Part shown: in pieces, positions 24,993 to 34,146 of the stretch
How positions within the stretch are numbered: the stretch's first letter is position 1
Layout: every line of letters begins with the position of its first letter
NCBI GenBank assembly: GCA_016717335.1
Contig: JADKFS010000018.1
Span: 303,189-367,188 of the forward strand
DNA: 64,000 nt
From: Candidatus Ribeiella danica
Lineage (GTDB): Bacteria; Chloroflexota; Chloroflexia; Chloroflexales; Roseiflexaceae
Direction of reading: 5' to 3'
The notes under the pieces: generated by a model
What the model was told of the DNA's origin: nothing
What the model saw: the letters and a program-made list of their open reading frames with translations, nothing else
Database searches by the model: none
Translations under genes and position numbers: made by a program

Positions 24993-26177
24993 CTACTGAC
25001 CATTCTCGGCGCGCGGCCGCGAGCCCAGCTGCACCTGCAGATCGTGCTGCTTCCCATCGCTGCCGACGAGCGTCAGAGTGACTGTATCGCCAGGCTTGCT
25101 GTTCAGCTCCAGGAACGTGATCACATCCTCCTCGGAGGTCATCGGCGTGCCGTTGATCGCCGTCAGGACCGCCTGGCCCTTGAGGCCGGCCTGGGCGACC
25201 GGACCATCCTGATTCGACTCAATCAAGACGCCCGCGCTCGGCAGATTGTTCTGCTGGGCATCCAGCGTCGTCACCGTCTTCAGCCCGACCCCGAGGTAGG
25301 GGTGGTCGTAGTGGCCCTGCTCGATCAGCGCCGTCGCGACTTTTTTGATCAGGTTGACCGGCACGGCGAACCCGATGCCGGAGCTGGTGCCGCTCTGCGA
25401 CAGGATCACCGTGTTCATACCGATCACGCGCCCGCCCGAGTCGAGCAGCGGCCCGCCCGAGTTGCCCGGATTGATCGCCGCGTCGGTCTGGATCGCGCCG
25501 CCGATCGAGAAGGCCGGGCCCTGCTGTCCATCGCCCTCGGTGATCGTCCGGCCAAGCGCGCTGACGATGCCGGTCGTCACCGTGCGATCCTGGCCGAGCG
25601 GGTTGCCGATCGCGATCGTGCGCTGGCCGACGCGGATCTGGCTCGAGTCGCCCAGCTCGACCGGCGCCACATCCTGGGGCAGCTGGTCGACCTTGACGAC
25701 CGCGACGTCGGCGTCCGCGTCGGCGCCGACGACCTGGCCGACCGTCTCGAACAGGCCGGTGAACGCCACGCGCACCTGGCCGTTCTGGCTATCGGCAATC
25801 ACGTGGTTGTTGGTGATGATATGGCCGTCCTTATCGATCAAGTAGCCCGAGCCGAGCCCCTGGCCGGTGGTGATCCGCACTACCGCCGGGGCGGCCCGGT
25901 CGTAGACGTTCGCCACGATCTGCTCCTCGGCATCCAGCCCTTGCTGAGCGCTCTGCGGGATCGGCGTGGACTGCTGGAGCGACACCGGCGCAACATCGCC
26001 TGCCGGCTTGGCGGTCGGCTCGGCGCCGGGCGCACCCCGTGCTGCCGCGCTGGTCGAGCGCTCGGGCGCGGCGCTCGGCTGGTCTGATAGTCCACTCGTA
26101 TCATTTCGGCTGCAGCCGGCCAGCGCGAGCGCCAGCAGCATGGCTGCGGCAAGCAGACGGACTCGATGTATAGACAT
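24993..26177 (-). CDS. HtrA/DegP-type serine protease, lipoprotein
   Basis: 394 residues, trypsin-like protease (S1C) with one PDZ domain, an envelope quality-control protease. The N-terminus is a lipoprotein signal with lipobox ALALAGC, then a low-complexity linker (to about 75). The triad is complete: ITNNHVIADS (His), DADADVAVVKVD (Asp), TDAAINPGNSGGPLL (Ser). PDZ region from about 285 (YLGVGLKTVTTLDAQQ..GVLIESNQDGPVAQAGLKGQAVLTAINGTPM). ATG 26177 has GAGGAGG immediately upstream; an in-frame GTG two codons earlier is less likely. Monocistronic. Anchoring by lipid rather than a membrane helix is the only unusual point. Confidence 0.92.
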   Translation of the reverse strand: MSIHRVRLLAAAMLLALALAGCSRNDTSGLSDQPSAAPERSTSAAARGAPGAEPTAKPAGDVAPVSLQQSTPIPQSAQQGLDAEEQIVANVYDRAAPAVVRITTGQGLGSGYLIDKDGHIITNNHVIADSQNGQVRVAFTGLFETVGQVVGADADADVAVVKVDQLPQDVAPVELGDSSQIRVGQRTIAIGNPLGQDRTVTTGIVSALGRTITEGDGQQGPAFSIGGAIQTDAAINPGNSGGPLLDSGGRVIGMNTVILSQSGTSSGIGFAVPVNLIKKVATALIEQGHYDHPYLGVGLKTVTTLDAQQNNLPSAGVLIESNQDGPVAQAGLKGQAVLTAINGTPMTSEEDVITFLELNSKPGDTVTLTLVGSDGKQHDLQVQLGSRPRAENGQ

Positions 26178-26444
26178 GAGCACCTCCTCATTCCCCGGTC
26201 AACTACACTGGCACGCTTTCTCGATGTCCGTTGCTGCTGCGAACCAACGATCAACGACGAAGCGGATGTTGCCTTGGCCGCTCGCCCTTCGGCTCCACGA
26301 CCAGAGCGGTATGCTCCTTGCAAGAGCGATACCATGAGGCGCGCGTCCCAGGGTTCGACGCGACACAAGTACTATAGACTTGGTTTCCACAGGAGGCTAT
26401 GATGGAGGCCACAACCTATCCTTTGGACTGAGGAGACCCCGGTC

Positions 26445-27059
26445 ATGACCACACGGCTGCTCCCGACGGACGCCCTCGCGGAGTCGCAGCGCCTGATCGC
26501 CACCCTCGAACAGCTGCGAGAAGAGCTTCCTTTTGCAGACGACATCCTGGCAGTGCACCGCCCGACTCACCAGGAGCTTGAGACTAGCTATATGAAGAGC
26601 GAGCAGGCTGTCAGCGCGTGGCGGGCGGCGCTCGCGCGGCGCTGGGACTCGGAGATCGCCGGCCGCAGGCTCTACAAGCGCATCCTCGGGCAGCTCGCCC
26701 GGCACTATGGCAGCGCCAGCGCCCCCGAGGTCCAGGCGCTCTCGCGCGGTGAGGCCGAGGTGAATAGCTCGCCGGCCGAGCTGCTGACCGACCTACGGCG
26801 GCTGCAGGCCGCGCTCTCGATCAGCTCGGCCACCCTGGACTTCGCGCACGAGCGGCTGCCCGAGCTCGATCAGACCTGCGCGGCGCTCGAGGCCGCGATC
26901 AGCGAGGCGAACGTGCGCGAGACCCAGCGCCGCGTCGCCGTGCTGGACAGCCGCATGGCCAGCGACGCGTACCAGCGCGCGCGCAGCGAGACGCGCCGGA
27001 TGCTGGTCGCGCACTACGGCGACCGCCTGGCCAGCCGGCTTGGCGATCTGCTGGAGTAA
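26445..27059 (+). CDS. Hypothetical helical (coiled-coil) protein
   Basis: 204 residues, soluble, not recognised. Long amphipathic helices throughout (ALAESQRLIATLEQLREELPF, LLTDLRRLQAALSISSATLDFAHERLPELDQ, DSRMASDAYQRARSETRRML), no cysteine cluster or catalytic motif. ATG 26445 has GAGGAG about 10 nt upstream. It ends 30 bp before a terminator element shared with the converging pstB. Possibly a structural or regulatory helix bundle. Confidence 0.65.
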   Translation: MTTRLLPTDALAESQRLIATLEQLREELPFADDILAVHRPTHQELETSYMKSEQAVSAWRAALARRWDSEIAGRRLYKRILGQLARHYGSASAPEVQALSRGEAEVNSSPAELLTDLRRLQAALSISSATLDFAHERLPELDQTCAALEAAISEANVRETQRRVAVLDSRMASDAYQRARSETRRMLVAHYGDRLASRLGDLLE

Positions 27060-27088
27060 TAGGGTGTGGCTGGTGTTGTTCGCCCTCA

Positions 27089-27150
27089 CCCCCTCTCCCG
27101 GCCGGGAGAGGGGGTGTCTTTTTGGCCTCCAGGTGCGACCTGGAGGCCAA
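27089..27150. terminator. Composite hairpin element 6 (convergent junction)
   Basis: Hairpin CCCCCTCTCCCG/CGGGAGAGGGGG (27089-27114) followed by CTTTTT, then core TTGGCCTCCAGGT-GCG-ACCTGGAGGCCAA (27122-27150, perfect). Between the hypothetical gene and pstB. Confidence 0.8.
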
Positions 27151-27215
27151 GAATCCGGCGGGGCGTGGGGTCTAGCAAGGGGGAGAGGAAGCGGGGTGGC
27201 GCGCCTGTACGAGCG

Positions 27216-28055
27216 TCAGCCGAAGCGGCCGGTGACGTAGTCCTCGGTGCGCTTATCGCGCGGCCGGGTGAAGATCTGGTTGGTCGGGCCGAACTCGACC
27301 AGCTGCCCGGCGCGCGTGGTCGAGTCCATCAACATAAAGGCGGTCTCGTCGGAGGCGCGGGCGGCCTGCTGCATGTTGTGCGTCACGATCACAATCGCGT
27401 ACTCGCGCCGCAGCTCGAGCATCAGCTCCTCGACCTTGAGCGTCGCGACCGGGTCGAGCGCCGAGCAGGGCTCGTCCATCAGCAGCACCTCCGGCCGCAC
27501 CGCCACCGCCCGAGCGATGCACAGGCGCTGCTGCTGCCCGCCCGAGAGGCTAAAGGCCGACTGGCCGAGCTTGTCCTTCACCTCGTCCCACAGCGCGGCC
27601 TGGCGCAGCGCCTGCTCGACGCGCTCGCCGATCTGCCGGCGGTTGCTCTCGCCGGCCACGCGCAGCCCGAAGGCGACGTTGTCGAAGATCGACTTGGCGA
27701 AGACATTCGGCCGCTGGAAGACCATGCCGACGCGGCGGCGCAGCCCCACCGCGTCGATCTCCGGGCTGTAGATATTCTTATCGTCGAGCAAGATCGCCCC
27801 CTCGGCGCGGCTGCCGGGGGTCTGGTCGTGCATCCGATTAATCGCGCGCAGGAAGGTCGACTTGCCGCAGCCCGACGGCCCGATGATCGCGGTGATCGTG
27901 CGGTCGAGCATGCGCATCGTCACATCGTGCAGGGCCTGAAACGACCCATAGTAGAAGTTGAAGTTCCTGGCCTCGATCTTGTGCTTCCGATTGGGGGCGG
28001 TCTCTGGCGCCGGCGCGCGCGGCCCCGAACTGGCCCATGTCTGTGCGTCGCTCAT
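27216..28055 (-). CDS. pstB: Phosphate ABC transporter ATP-binding protein
   Basis: 279 residues. ATPase of the PstSCAB phosphate importer. Walker A IIGPSGCGKSTFLRAINRM, Q-loop VFQRPNVFAKSIFDNVAFG (the PNPF/PNVF form is characteristic of PstB), signature LSGGQQQRLCIARA, Walker B VLLMDEPCSALDP, H-loop VIVTHNMQQAARASD. Start ATG 28055 (MSDAQTW) has only a weak GGAAG upstream; an in-frame start at 28082 is possible. No pstS, pstC, pstA or phoU gene lies in the window, so it is either detached from its partners or upstream genes are separated by the GCR copy 3 insertion. Confidence 0.92.
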   Translation of the reverse strand: MSDAQTWASSGPRAPAPETAPNRKHKIEARNFNFYYGSFQALHDVTMRMLDRTITAIIGPSGCGKSTFLRAINRMHDQTPGSRAEGAILLDDKNIYSPEIDAVGLRRRVGMVFQRPNVFAKSIFDNVAFGLRVAGESNRRQIGERVEQALRQAALWDEVKDKLGQSAFSLSGGQQQRLCIARAVAVRPEVLLMDEPCSALDPVATLKVEELMLELRREYAIVIVTHNMQQAARASDETAFMLMDSTTRAGQLVEFGPTNQIFTRPRDKRTEDYVTGRFG

Positions 28056-28225
28056 AGATGTTGCTTCCGCTCGTCTTCGCACGGCGCACGCTCGTCGCGT
28101 AGCGCCGCACCTCTATCTTTGACCTTGGGGCTGACCCGGTAGTGACACCGCAGCCTTGCTGCTGGCGATACGTGTCGTTTCGCTGCCAACGGAGTATACA
28201 CTAACTTTGTGCGATCGCACCAGCG

Positions 28226-28541
28226 CGGGGGCTGCGCGCCCCCCGGCCGGGGCCTTGCCCCTGGGCCCCAAAAAGATGCCCTCTCTGTTGCGATACTTGA
28301 TGTGCATGCCCAGCTGAATCCAGGCACGGCGGGTTGCAACTTGCGCCCAACGAAGGGTACTGGGCATCCGCCACGACACTTGCATCTGGTACGCCATCAT
28401 TTGCCGGAGGGGGGCCGGGGGAACCGGCGCGGGTTTCCCCGGGCGGGGGCCGGGGGCGCAGCGCCCCGGAAAGCACTTGGCAGAGCCGCCTGAACCGGCG
28501 CGGGTTTCCCCGGGCGGCGGGCCGGGGGCGCAGCGCCCCGC
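28226..28541 (-). repeat. GC-rich element (GCR) copy 3
   Basis: It fills most of 28056-28568. The core on the minus strand, CCTGGATTCAGCTGGGCATG then CACATCAAGTATCGCAA, matches copy 6 closely. The right end is duplicated: two tandem blocks of gaaccggcgcgggtttcccc plus gggggcgcagcgcccc (ending 28470 and 28541). No gene seen. Confidence 0.75.
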
Positions 28542-28568
28542 AACAAACACCTGGCCGGAGGCCAACGC

Positions 28569-29318
28569 CTACGGCGCGGCCGTCTGCGTGAGCGCGGTGT
28601 CGAGCACCTGCTGGAACGCGTCCATGTCGGCCTTGAGGTCGCTGAGGCGCTGCGCGACCTGGTTCGTGGCCGTGTCGGCGCTGACGGCGTCGGCGGTGCG
28701 CAGGCGCACCGTCTCGGCCAGGACATTGTCGAGGTTGGCCGAGATGTTCTGGAGCTGCGCCAGGATGCGCCCGATGTAGGTCTCCAGATCGCGCGCGTTG
28801 CTCTGCCGCTCGATCAGCGCCTGGCGGGTCTCCTGCAGCTGCTGGCGAGTGTAGGTGTCCTGGGTCGCGGCCAGCCGCAGGTCGAGCGCGTTAATCTGAT
28901 CCTGCAGCGCGCGCTGGTTGGTGGTGCGCAGGTAGGTCTCGATCACCTGGCCCTTGTCGCACAGCGTGTAGGCCTCGCGCACCAGCTCGCGCGCCTGGTC
29001 GCCGATCGGCGCGAGCAGCCGCCCCAGCGCGCCGCCGGCCTGCGAGACGCTGCGGCCGATCTCGGCCTGGGTGCGCTCGATCGCGTCGAGCTGCGAGCGG
29101 AAGGTCTGGCTGGAGAGGCGCGGCCGGGCCGGCTGCTGCGATAGCGCCAGCAGCTGCGGGTCGCGCGCGGACAGAAACACCATCGCGGCGTAGGCGAGCA
29201 GGCCAAGCGGCAGCAGCCACAGCGCGATTGTCAGGCCGGCGACGACTGCGACGACCAGCACGAGCAGCGCCAGCGGCCGGCGCGCGGCGAAGGCATAGGC
29301 GGGGGTTGAGGTGACCAT
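28569..29318 (-). CDS. Membrane-anchored coiled-coil protein
   Basis: 249 residues, not assigned to a family. Two adjacent membrane helices near the N-terminus (about 15-50: ALLVLVVAVVAGLTIALWLLPLG..), then a long cytoplasmic helical region with heptad character (LDAIERTQAEIGRSVSQ, INALDLRLAATQDTYTRQQL, LETYIGRILAQLQNISANLDNVLAE). ATG 29318 has GGAG 6 nt upstream. It is 42 bp downstream of the solute-binding-like gene and in the same direction, so probably co-transcribed; a stress or envelope role is a guess. Confidence 0.72.
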   Translation of the reverse strand: MVTSTPAYAFAARRPLALLVLVVAVVAGLTIALWLLPLGLLAYAAMVFLSARDPQLLALSQQPARPRLSSQTFRSQLDAIERTQAEIGRSVSQAGGALGRLLAPIGDQARELVREAYTLCDKGQVIETYLRTTNQRALQDQINALDLRLAATQDTYTRQQLQETRQALIERQSNARDLETYIGRILAQLQNISANLDNVLAETVRLRTADAVSADTATNQVAQRLSDLKADMDAFQQVLDTALTQTAAP

Positions 29319-29333
29319 GCGTTGCTCCGTGAA

Positions 29334-29360
29334 ACGTTTCGACGTTCGAGCGTTCGAACG
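29334..29360. repeat. Period-8 array (ACGTTCGA x3) at a stop codon
   Basis: ACGTTTCG, ACGTTCGA, GCGTTCGA, ACG, ending one base before the stop codon (29361) of the upstream gene in the operon. Confidence 0.8.
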
Positions 29361-30536
29361 CTATCGTCCGATCTTCATGCGCCACAGCTCCAGCAGCGCC
29401 CTGGTGGCGTCTGCGGGCGGCGGGTCGCCCTGGCCGGCGAGCGCCACCTGCACGCCGTTCGCAGCATACTTGTTGAACGGGTTGGCCGGGTCTGGCGATG
29501 TCACCGCCACGCCCTGGTCGACCGGGCGGAAGCCGTAGCGCAGCGCCAGCTCCTGGATCGGGCGCGACAGCAGGAAGTCGCGGAACTGGCCGGCCGCGGC
29601 GCGCTCCTCGGGCTTGACCCAGGCGCCTTCGAGCGTCGCGAAGGGGTGGTCGCTCAGCATCGCCGCGGGCGGGTAGAAGACCTGCAGCGGCTGGCCCTGG
29701 CGGCTTCGCGCGGCGTCCATACTCTCGATCGCCAGGTTCTCGTAGACGATCGCGAAGTCGTACTGGCTGGCGCCCTTGTTGACGATATCGGTCATCAGCG
29801 CGGCGCTGCTGTCGCCAAAGCTTGCGACGCCGCTCTCGATCTCGCGCAGCCACTGCGCGAACTCCGGGTTGGCGATATCAGCGGCGCTCAGGCCGGCGCT
29901 CTTGCCGTAGAAGCCGTAGGCCATCATCATCAGCGCCTGCGCGCCGCTGTTCGACTTGAGCGGCGAGGTGTGGCCGAGCTTGACCAGCCCCCAGCTCGCG
30001 CTGCCGCCGAGCGCCTTCCAGCCGCCCGGGTTCGCAATCGCGTCGTGCAGATCGCGCCAGAAGTCGCGCGGGCCGCTCGGCCAGAGCGCCTTCGCGCGGT
30101 CCTGCCAGCCGATCACCACCAGCGGGCTCAGGGCCAGCGTCCGGGGCGCGTCGCCGCCCGAGCGCGCCACCGGCACGCTCGCCAGGTCGAGCCAGAAGGC
30201 GCTGGCCGGGCTCAGGGCGGTCGGCGGAGTCTCGCCGCGCCAGTCCTGGCTGGCGACTCGCTCGACCATCTCGCGCGAGCCGAGGCTCTTGAGCTGAACC
30301 TGGATCGGCCGGCCGCCCGTCGTCGGCTGGCTGGCCGTGAAGCGGCGCTGCGCCTCCTCAAGCCAGGCCTGCTTCTCGGAGCCGTACCAGATCGTCACGA
30401 CCACCGGGGCGCGGGCCGGGCCGGCGATCAGCGGGAGCGGGGCGTAGCCCAGCGGGCCGACCAGCGCCCGGCCGGCCAGCGCGATCAGGCAGATCGCAAT
30501 GTAGCCGAGGGCGATGATCCGGGTGAGACGCTGCAT
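29361..30536 (-). CDS. Membrane-anchored extracellular solute-binding-like protein
   Basis: 391 residues. An N-terminal anchor (RIIALGYIAICLIALAGRALVG) is followed by a periplasmic-binding-protein type II fold: VVTIWYGSEKQAWLEEAQRRF at the start, LWPSGPRDFWRDLHDAI and WGLVKLGHTSPLKSNSGAQALMMMA in the middle, FRDFLLSRPIQELALRYGFRPVD at the end, a pattern common in family-1 and sulfate/molybdate-type binding proteins. ATG 30536 has AAAGGTG just upstream. Its partner downstream is a coiled-coil membrane protein rather than a permease, so it may be a sensor or scaffold rather than a transporter component. Ligand unknown. Confidence 0.75.
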   Translation of the reverse strand: MQRLTRIIALGYIAICLIALAGRALVGPLGYAPLPLIAGPARAPVVVTIWYGSEKQAWLEEAQRRFTASQPTTGGRPIQVQLKSLGSREMVERVASQDWRGETPPTALSPASAFWLDLASVPVARSGGDAPRTLALSPLVVIGWQDRAKALWPSGPRDFWRDLHDAIANPGGWKALGGSASWGLVKLGHTSPLKSNSGAQALMMMAYGFYGKSAGLSAADIANPEFAQWLREIESGVASFGDSSAALMTDIVNKGASQYDFAIVYENLAIESMDAARSRQGQPLQVFYPPAAMLSDHPFATLEGAWVKPEERAAAGQFRDFLLSRPIQELALRYGFRPVDQGVAVTSPDPANPFNKYAANGVQVALAGQGDPPPADATRALLELWRMKIGR

Positions 30537-30677
30537 AGGGCACCTTTGCATCGGCGAAGGCAGTCATGCGCCGCGGACGCGGCGATCACTGATAGTGTAC
30601 CGTATTTTTCGCAAGGCGTGGTTACAGGAGCGATGTTCTTTTATTAATGAGCCTGGCTGTTGGCCCACTCCCCCCTG

Positions 30678-30790
30678 CCCCCTCTCCCAGAACGGGAGAG
30701 GGGGGTATGCTTCTGGCACCACGGTGCGGTCGCTTTGCGACCGCACCGTGATGCCAGGAATCTATCCCCCTCCCCTGGCAGGGGAGGGGG
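30678..30790. terminator. Composite hairpin element 7
   Basis: Left hairpin CCCCCTCTCCC/GGGAGAGGGGGG (30678-30705). Core 30713-30757 with 21-bp arms (CTGGCA.CACGGTGCGGTCGC, loop TTT, one mismatch). Right hairpin CCCCCTCCCC/GGGGAGGGGG (30766-30790). About 90 bp beyond the malG-type stop at 30878. The rest of the 340-bp gap holds no gene. Confidence 0.75.
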
Positions 30791-30877
30791 AACGGGGGTG
30801 GGGTATCAGGCGAGTAAACCGCTTCGTATGAAGAAGACAACACCTGAGAGCACGGCTGGACCAAGAAACCGAAGATT

Positions 30878-31735
30878 TCATGATGACTCGGACGCGGCGC
30901 CGAGCGAGAGCCCGGCCAGCATGTAGCGCCCCAGCAGGTAGAACAGCACCAGGATCGGCAGCGAGACCATCAGCGCGGTCGCGCTCATGAGGCCCCACGA
31001 GATCGAGCTGACGCCGCGCATGGTGTAGAGGCCCATCGCGAGCGTCACGCGGTCGGGGTCGCTGATCAGGCCCCAGCCGAGCGCGAACTCCGACCACGAG
31101 AGCAGGAACGCGATGAAGACCGCGACCGCCACCGCCGGGGCGATCTGCGGCAGCGTGATCCGCGCGAAGATCTGCAGCCGCGAGGCGCCCTCGAGCATGG
31201 CCGCCTCCTCCTGCTCGAGCGGCACGCTCTGGATCGCGTTGCGGATGGTCCAGAGCGCGAACGGCACCGCGATCGCGCTGTAGACGAACACCAGCGCCAC
31301 CAGCGAGCCGCGCAGGCCGAGCGACAGGATGAACAGGAAGTAGGGCGCCATCAGACCGGCCGGCGGCAGCGTGAGCAGCACCAGCGTGGCGAACAGGCCG
31401 ACCTTCCTTCCAGGGAAGCGGTAGCGCGCGAAGGCGTAGGCGGCGGTCGCGCCGAAGACCAGCGCGATCAGCGCGGTGCTGCCGGCCACCAGCAGGCTGT
31501 TGCCGGCCAGGTGCAGAAACGAATAGTTCGAGGTCGGCGCGGTCCAGGCGCGCGCGAAGTTGGCCAGGGTCCACTGGTGCGGCAGGAACGACGCGTCCTG
31601 CGGCCGCGTGTCGATCGAGCCGTCGAACGCCAGGCGAACAATCCAGAGGATCGGCAGGACCACGAACAGCCCGGCCAGCGCCAGGCAGAGCTGCGTGACG
31701 ACCTGCTGGCGCAGGTTCATCGGCCGGTTAGACAT
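30878..31735 (-). CDS. Carbohydrate ABC transporter permease, MalG type
   Basis: 285 residues, six membrane helices. Inner-membrane permease of a CUT1-family sugar importer. The EAA loop is PLEQEEAAMLEGASRLQIFARITLPQ (coupling helix to the ATPase), and TAAYAFARYRFPGRK and AVPFALWTIRNAI are typical MalG segments. Start ATG 31735 follows GAGGGGG and overlaps the end of the fusion gene by 8 bp, implying translational coupling. No ATPase (MalK/MsmX-like) gene is adjacent; a shared genome-wide ATPase is likely, as in many CUT1 systems. Confidence 0.9.
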   Translation of the reverse strand: MSNRPMNLRQQVVTQLCLALAGLFVVLPILWIVRLAFDGSIDTRPQDASFLPHQWTLANFARAWTAPTSNYSFLHLAGNSLLVAGSTALIALVFGATAAYAFARYRFPGRKVGLFATLVLLTLPPAGLMAPYFLFILSLGLRGSLVALVFVYSAIAVPFALWTIRNAIQSVPLEQEEAAMLEGASRLQIFARITLPQIAPAVAVAVFIAFLLSWSEFALGWGLISDPDRVTLAMGLYTMRGVSSISWGLMSATALMVSLPILVLFYLLGRYMLAGLSLGAASESS

Positions 31736-33974
31736 ATTCGACCCCCTCGACCACCCTGGTCTGCCGGTTGTACAGCCAGATCAGCACGATCGCCAGCCCA
31801 AGCACGACGCTGTTGATCAGCGCCGCGAAGGTGTAGTCCGAGTCGTAGCGCAGCACGAAGTAGCCGACCATCGCCAGCGTGACGACGCCGGGGCGCTGGG
31901 GGTCGCTCACCAGCATGAGCGGGATGTGGAAGGCGTTGAACAGCAGGATGCCGCGCAGCAGCACGCCGGCCAGCACGGTCGGGCGGATCAGCGGCCAGGT
32001 GATCGCGCGCCAGAGCGTCCAGCCCTCGGCGCCGTCGACCCGCGCGGCGTCGTAGACCTCGGCAGGCACCGCGCGCAGCGCCGCGATGCCGATCAGCATC
32101 ATGAACGGGAAGCTGACCCAGACGCTGAGCAGCACCAGCACCCAGAACCCCTTGGTGGCGGTCAGCCCGCTCGCCAGAAAGTTGAGCGTCTCGCTGAATG
32201 GCGCGAGGTGCCAGGCGGCCAGCCGGTCGACCAGCGGCCGGACGAAGCCGGCCACGTCGAGCACCGGCGCGGTGTCGTCCAGCCAGCTGGTCTGCCTGCC
32301 CGTCAGGGTGTTGATCGGGCCGAACAGGTCGTCGAACAGCGTGTTGAAGATCAGCGCGCTGACGAACTCGGGGAAGGCCCACGGCAGGATGAACAGCAGC
32401 CGCCAGGCCGCGCGGCCGCGCAGCCCGCGGCGCTGCAGCAGCGTCGCCAGCCAGAGGCCCAGCGCGGTCGCCAGCGCCATCGTCACCACGACCCACAGCA
32501 CGTTGAAGCGCAGCACCGCCGGGAAGTCGGGCCAGCCGAACACCGAGGTCAGCCCGCCCAGCCCGGTGTAGGCCGGGGCGTTAGCGCCGGCCGGCGGCAG
32601 CCCGACCAGCCCGCGCAGGACCGAGATCCACAGGCCGGTCGCGCCGCCGCGCAGGTTCTTGACGCCGAACTGCGTCATCGCCAGCCCAGTCTGCAGCAGC
32701 AGCGGGTAGAGCACGATCAGCCCGAACAGCAGCAGCGTGGGCAGCAGCCAGAGCAGCGCGCCGCGCTCGAACCTGCGCACGCCGGCGATCCGGGCGCGCA
32801 GCGCCCGCGCGCGCGCCGGCAGGCCCGGCACGCGCTCGCGCAGCCAGTAGGCCGCGCCAAGCGAGATCGGCACCGTCAGCGCCAGCACGTACTGCGGCCA
32901 CTTGGTCGGCCAGAACAGCAGGAACACCAGGTTGACGACGAACCAGATCGACACCAGCCGCTCCTCGCGCCACATCCCGCGCCAGGCCAGCACGGCGAAC
33001 AGCGCGAACAGCCCGTCGAGCAGCAGCGGCGCGATGCCGGGGTGCCAGGGGACCGCGCCCGAGAGCCAGGCCAGCTGGTAGGCCCAGCCGAAGCCGGTCT
33101 GCTGGACCTGCGCGCCGGTGGTGTAGCCGATGTTGAAGGCGATCGACTCGCGCAGCCGGCCGACCGGGTCGGGCCAGAGCGCCGGGTCGGCGGCGTAGAA
33201 GAACAGCAGCGCGACAAGGCCCCAGGCCGCGACCAAGGGCCACAGCCGGAACGTTCGAGCGCTCGAACGTTCAAACGTTTGAACGTTGTTTGTCCGCTGT
33301 TGGCCGCGCCAGAGCATCCAGATCAGCGCCGCGAAGCCGCCGGCGGCGTAGAGGTACTTGCCCGCCGCCGTGACGCCGAGCGCGGCCGCAGCGGCCCACC
33401 ACCAGCCGTCGCCGCTGCGCCGCGAGCGCCGCAGCATGAGCAGCGTGAGCGTGGCGAAGAAGCACGGCAGCGCCTCGAGCATGGCCTGCGAGGTGTACTT
33501 GATATGCCAGGAGTTCAGCGCCACCAGCAGGCCGGCCAGCGGGCTGACAAGCGCCACCAGCCCGGCGGTGAGCGCCCCGACGACCGCGCCGAAGATCCGC
33601 AGCGGGCGGGCCTGCGCGGCGACGCGCGGCGCCGTCTGCGTCGATCCGGTGCCGGCCTCCACCGGGGTCGCGTAGGACTCGGGCGGCTGCGTGAGGGCCA
33701 GCACCGCGCCGAAGGCCAGCTTGGTCAGCGGCGGGTGCTCGTAGTTCTCGCGCTCGTCGGCGACGCCGGCGATATCGCCGGCCGCGATATGCTGGGCGTA
33801 GAGCTGGCCGGCGCGCAGGTAGTCGTCCTCGTCGTAGTCGGCGGGCAGCATGTAGGCCGCCCGAACGCGCAGCAGCAGCGCCAGCGCGAACACCGCGCCG
33901 ATCGCGACGGCGCGCAGCGCGGCGCGCCGGCTCACGCGGCCGGCCGGCCGCGGCGGGGCAAGGGTGGCTTCCAT
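31728..33974 (-). CDS. Fusion of a GT39-like membrane glycosyltransferase and a MalF-type ABC permease
   Basis: 748 residues in one open frame. Residues 1-430 resemble GT-C dolichyl/polyprenyl-phosphate-sugar transferases (PMT/ArnT): first helix, then ADYDEDDYLRAGQLYAQ with acidic catalytic-type residues, ENYEHPPLTKLAFGAVLAL, SWHIKYTSQAMLEALPCF, and further helices. Residues about 435-748 are a complete MalF permease: ALLWLLPTLLLFGLIVLYPLLLQ.., FNVLWVVVTMALATALGLWLA, FILPWAFPEFVSALIF, and the EAA loop PAEVYDAARVDGAEGWTLWRAITWPL. ATG 33974 has AAAGGG upstream; no clear internal ribosome site precedes the permease half. A period-8 array (33250-33289) adds an arginine-rich loop. I know of no described family with this architecture. 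Confidence 0.85.
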   Translation of the reverse strand: MEATLAPPRPAGRVSRRAALRAVAIGAVFALALLLRVRAAYMLPADYDEDDYLRAGQLYAQHIAAGDIAGVADERENYEHPPLTKLAFGAVLALTQPPESYATPVEAGTGSTQTAPRVAAQARPLRIFGAVVGALTAGLVALVSPLAGLLVALNSWHIKYTSQAMLEALPCFFATLTLLMLRRSRRSGDGWWWAAAAALGVTAAGKYLYAAGGFAALIWMLWRGQQRTNNVQTFERSSARTFRLWPLVAAWGLVALLFFYAADPALWPDPVGRLRESIAFNIGYTTGAQVQQTGFGWAYQLAWLSGAVPWHPGIAPLLLDGLFALFAVLAWRGMWREERLVSIWFVVNLVFLLFWPTKWPQYVLALTVPISLGAAYWLRERVPGLPARARALRARIAGVRRFERGALLWLLPTLLLFGLIVLYPLLLQTGLAMTQFGVKNLRGGATGLWISVLRGLVGLPPAGANAPAYTGLGGLTSVFGWPDFPAVLRFNVLWVVVTMALATALGLWLATLLQRRGLRGRAAWRLLFILPWAFPEFVSALIFNTLFDDLFGPINTLTGRQTSWLDDTAPVLDVAGFVRPLVDRLAAWHLAPFSETLNFLASGLTATKGFWVLVLLSVWVSFPFMMLIGIAALRAVPAEVYDAARVDGAEGWTLWRAITWPLIRPTVLAGVLLRGILLFNAFHIPLMLVSDPQRPGVVTLAMVGYFVLRYDSDYTFAALINSVVLGLAIVLIWLYNRQTRVVEGVEYV
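33250..33289. repeat. Intragenic period-8 array (AACGTTCG x5)
   Basis: AACGTTCG, AGCGCTCG, AACGTTCA, AACGTTTG, AACGTTGT. 40 bp within the glycosyltransferase half, encoding NNVQTFERSSARTFR. Confidence 0.85.
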
Positions 33975-34146
33975 TCAGAGCCCTTTCTCCCTTTCTGGAC
34001 AGTTAGCTTGGATTAGTATACATGCTTGTGGCCGGGTACGCATCCGCCGACGGTAGGTACATTTCCGCAGGCGCGGCGCCCCCGCCCCTTTCGGGGTAGG
34101 TTCTTTGCAGAACGCATGCAGGTGCGCTGGCGGGCCTCACCCCCTA

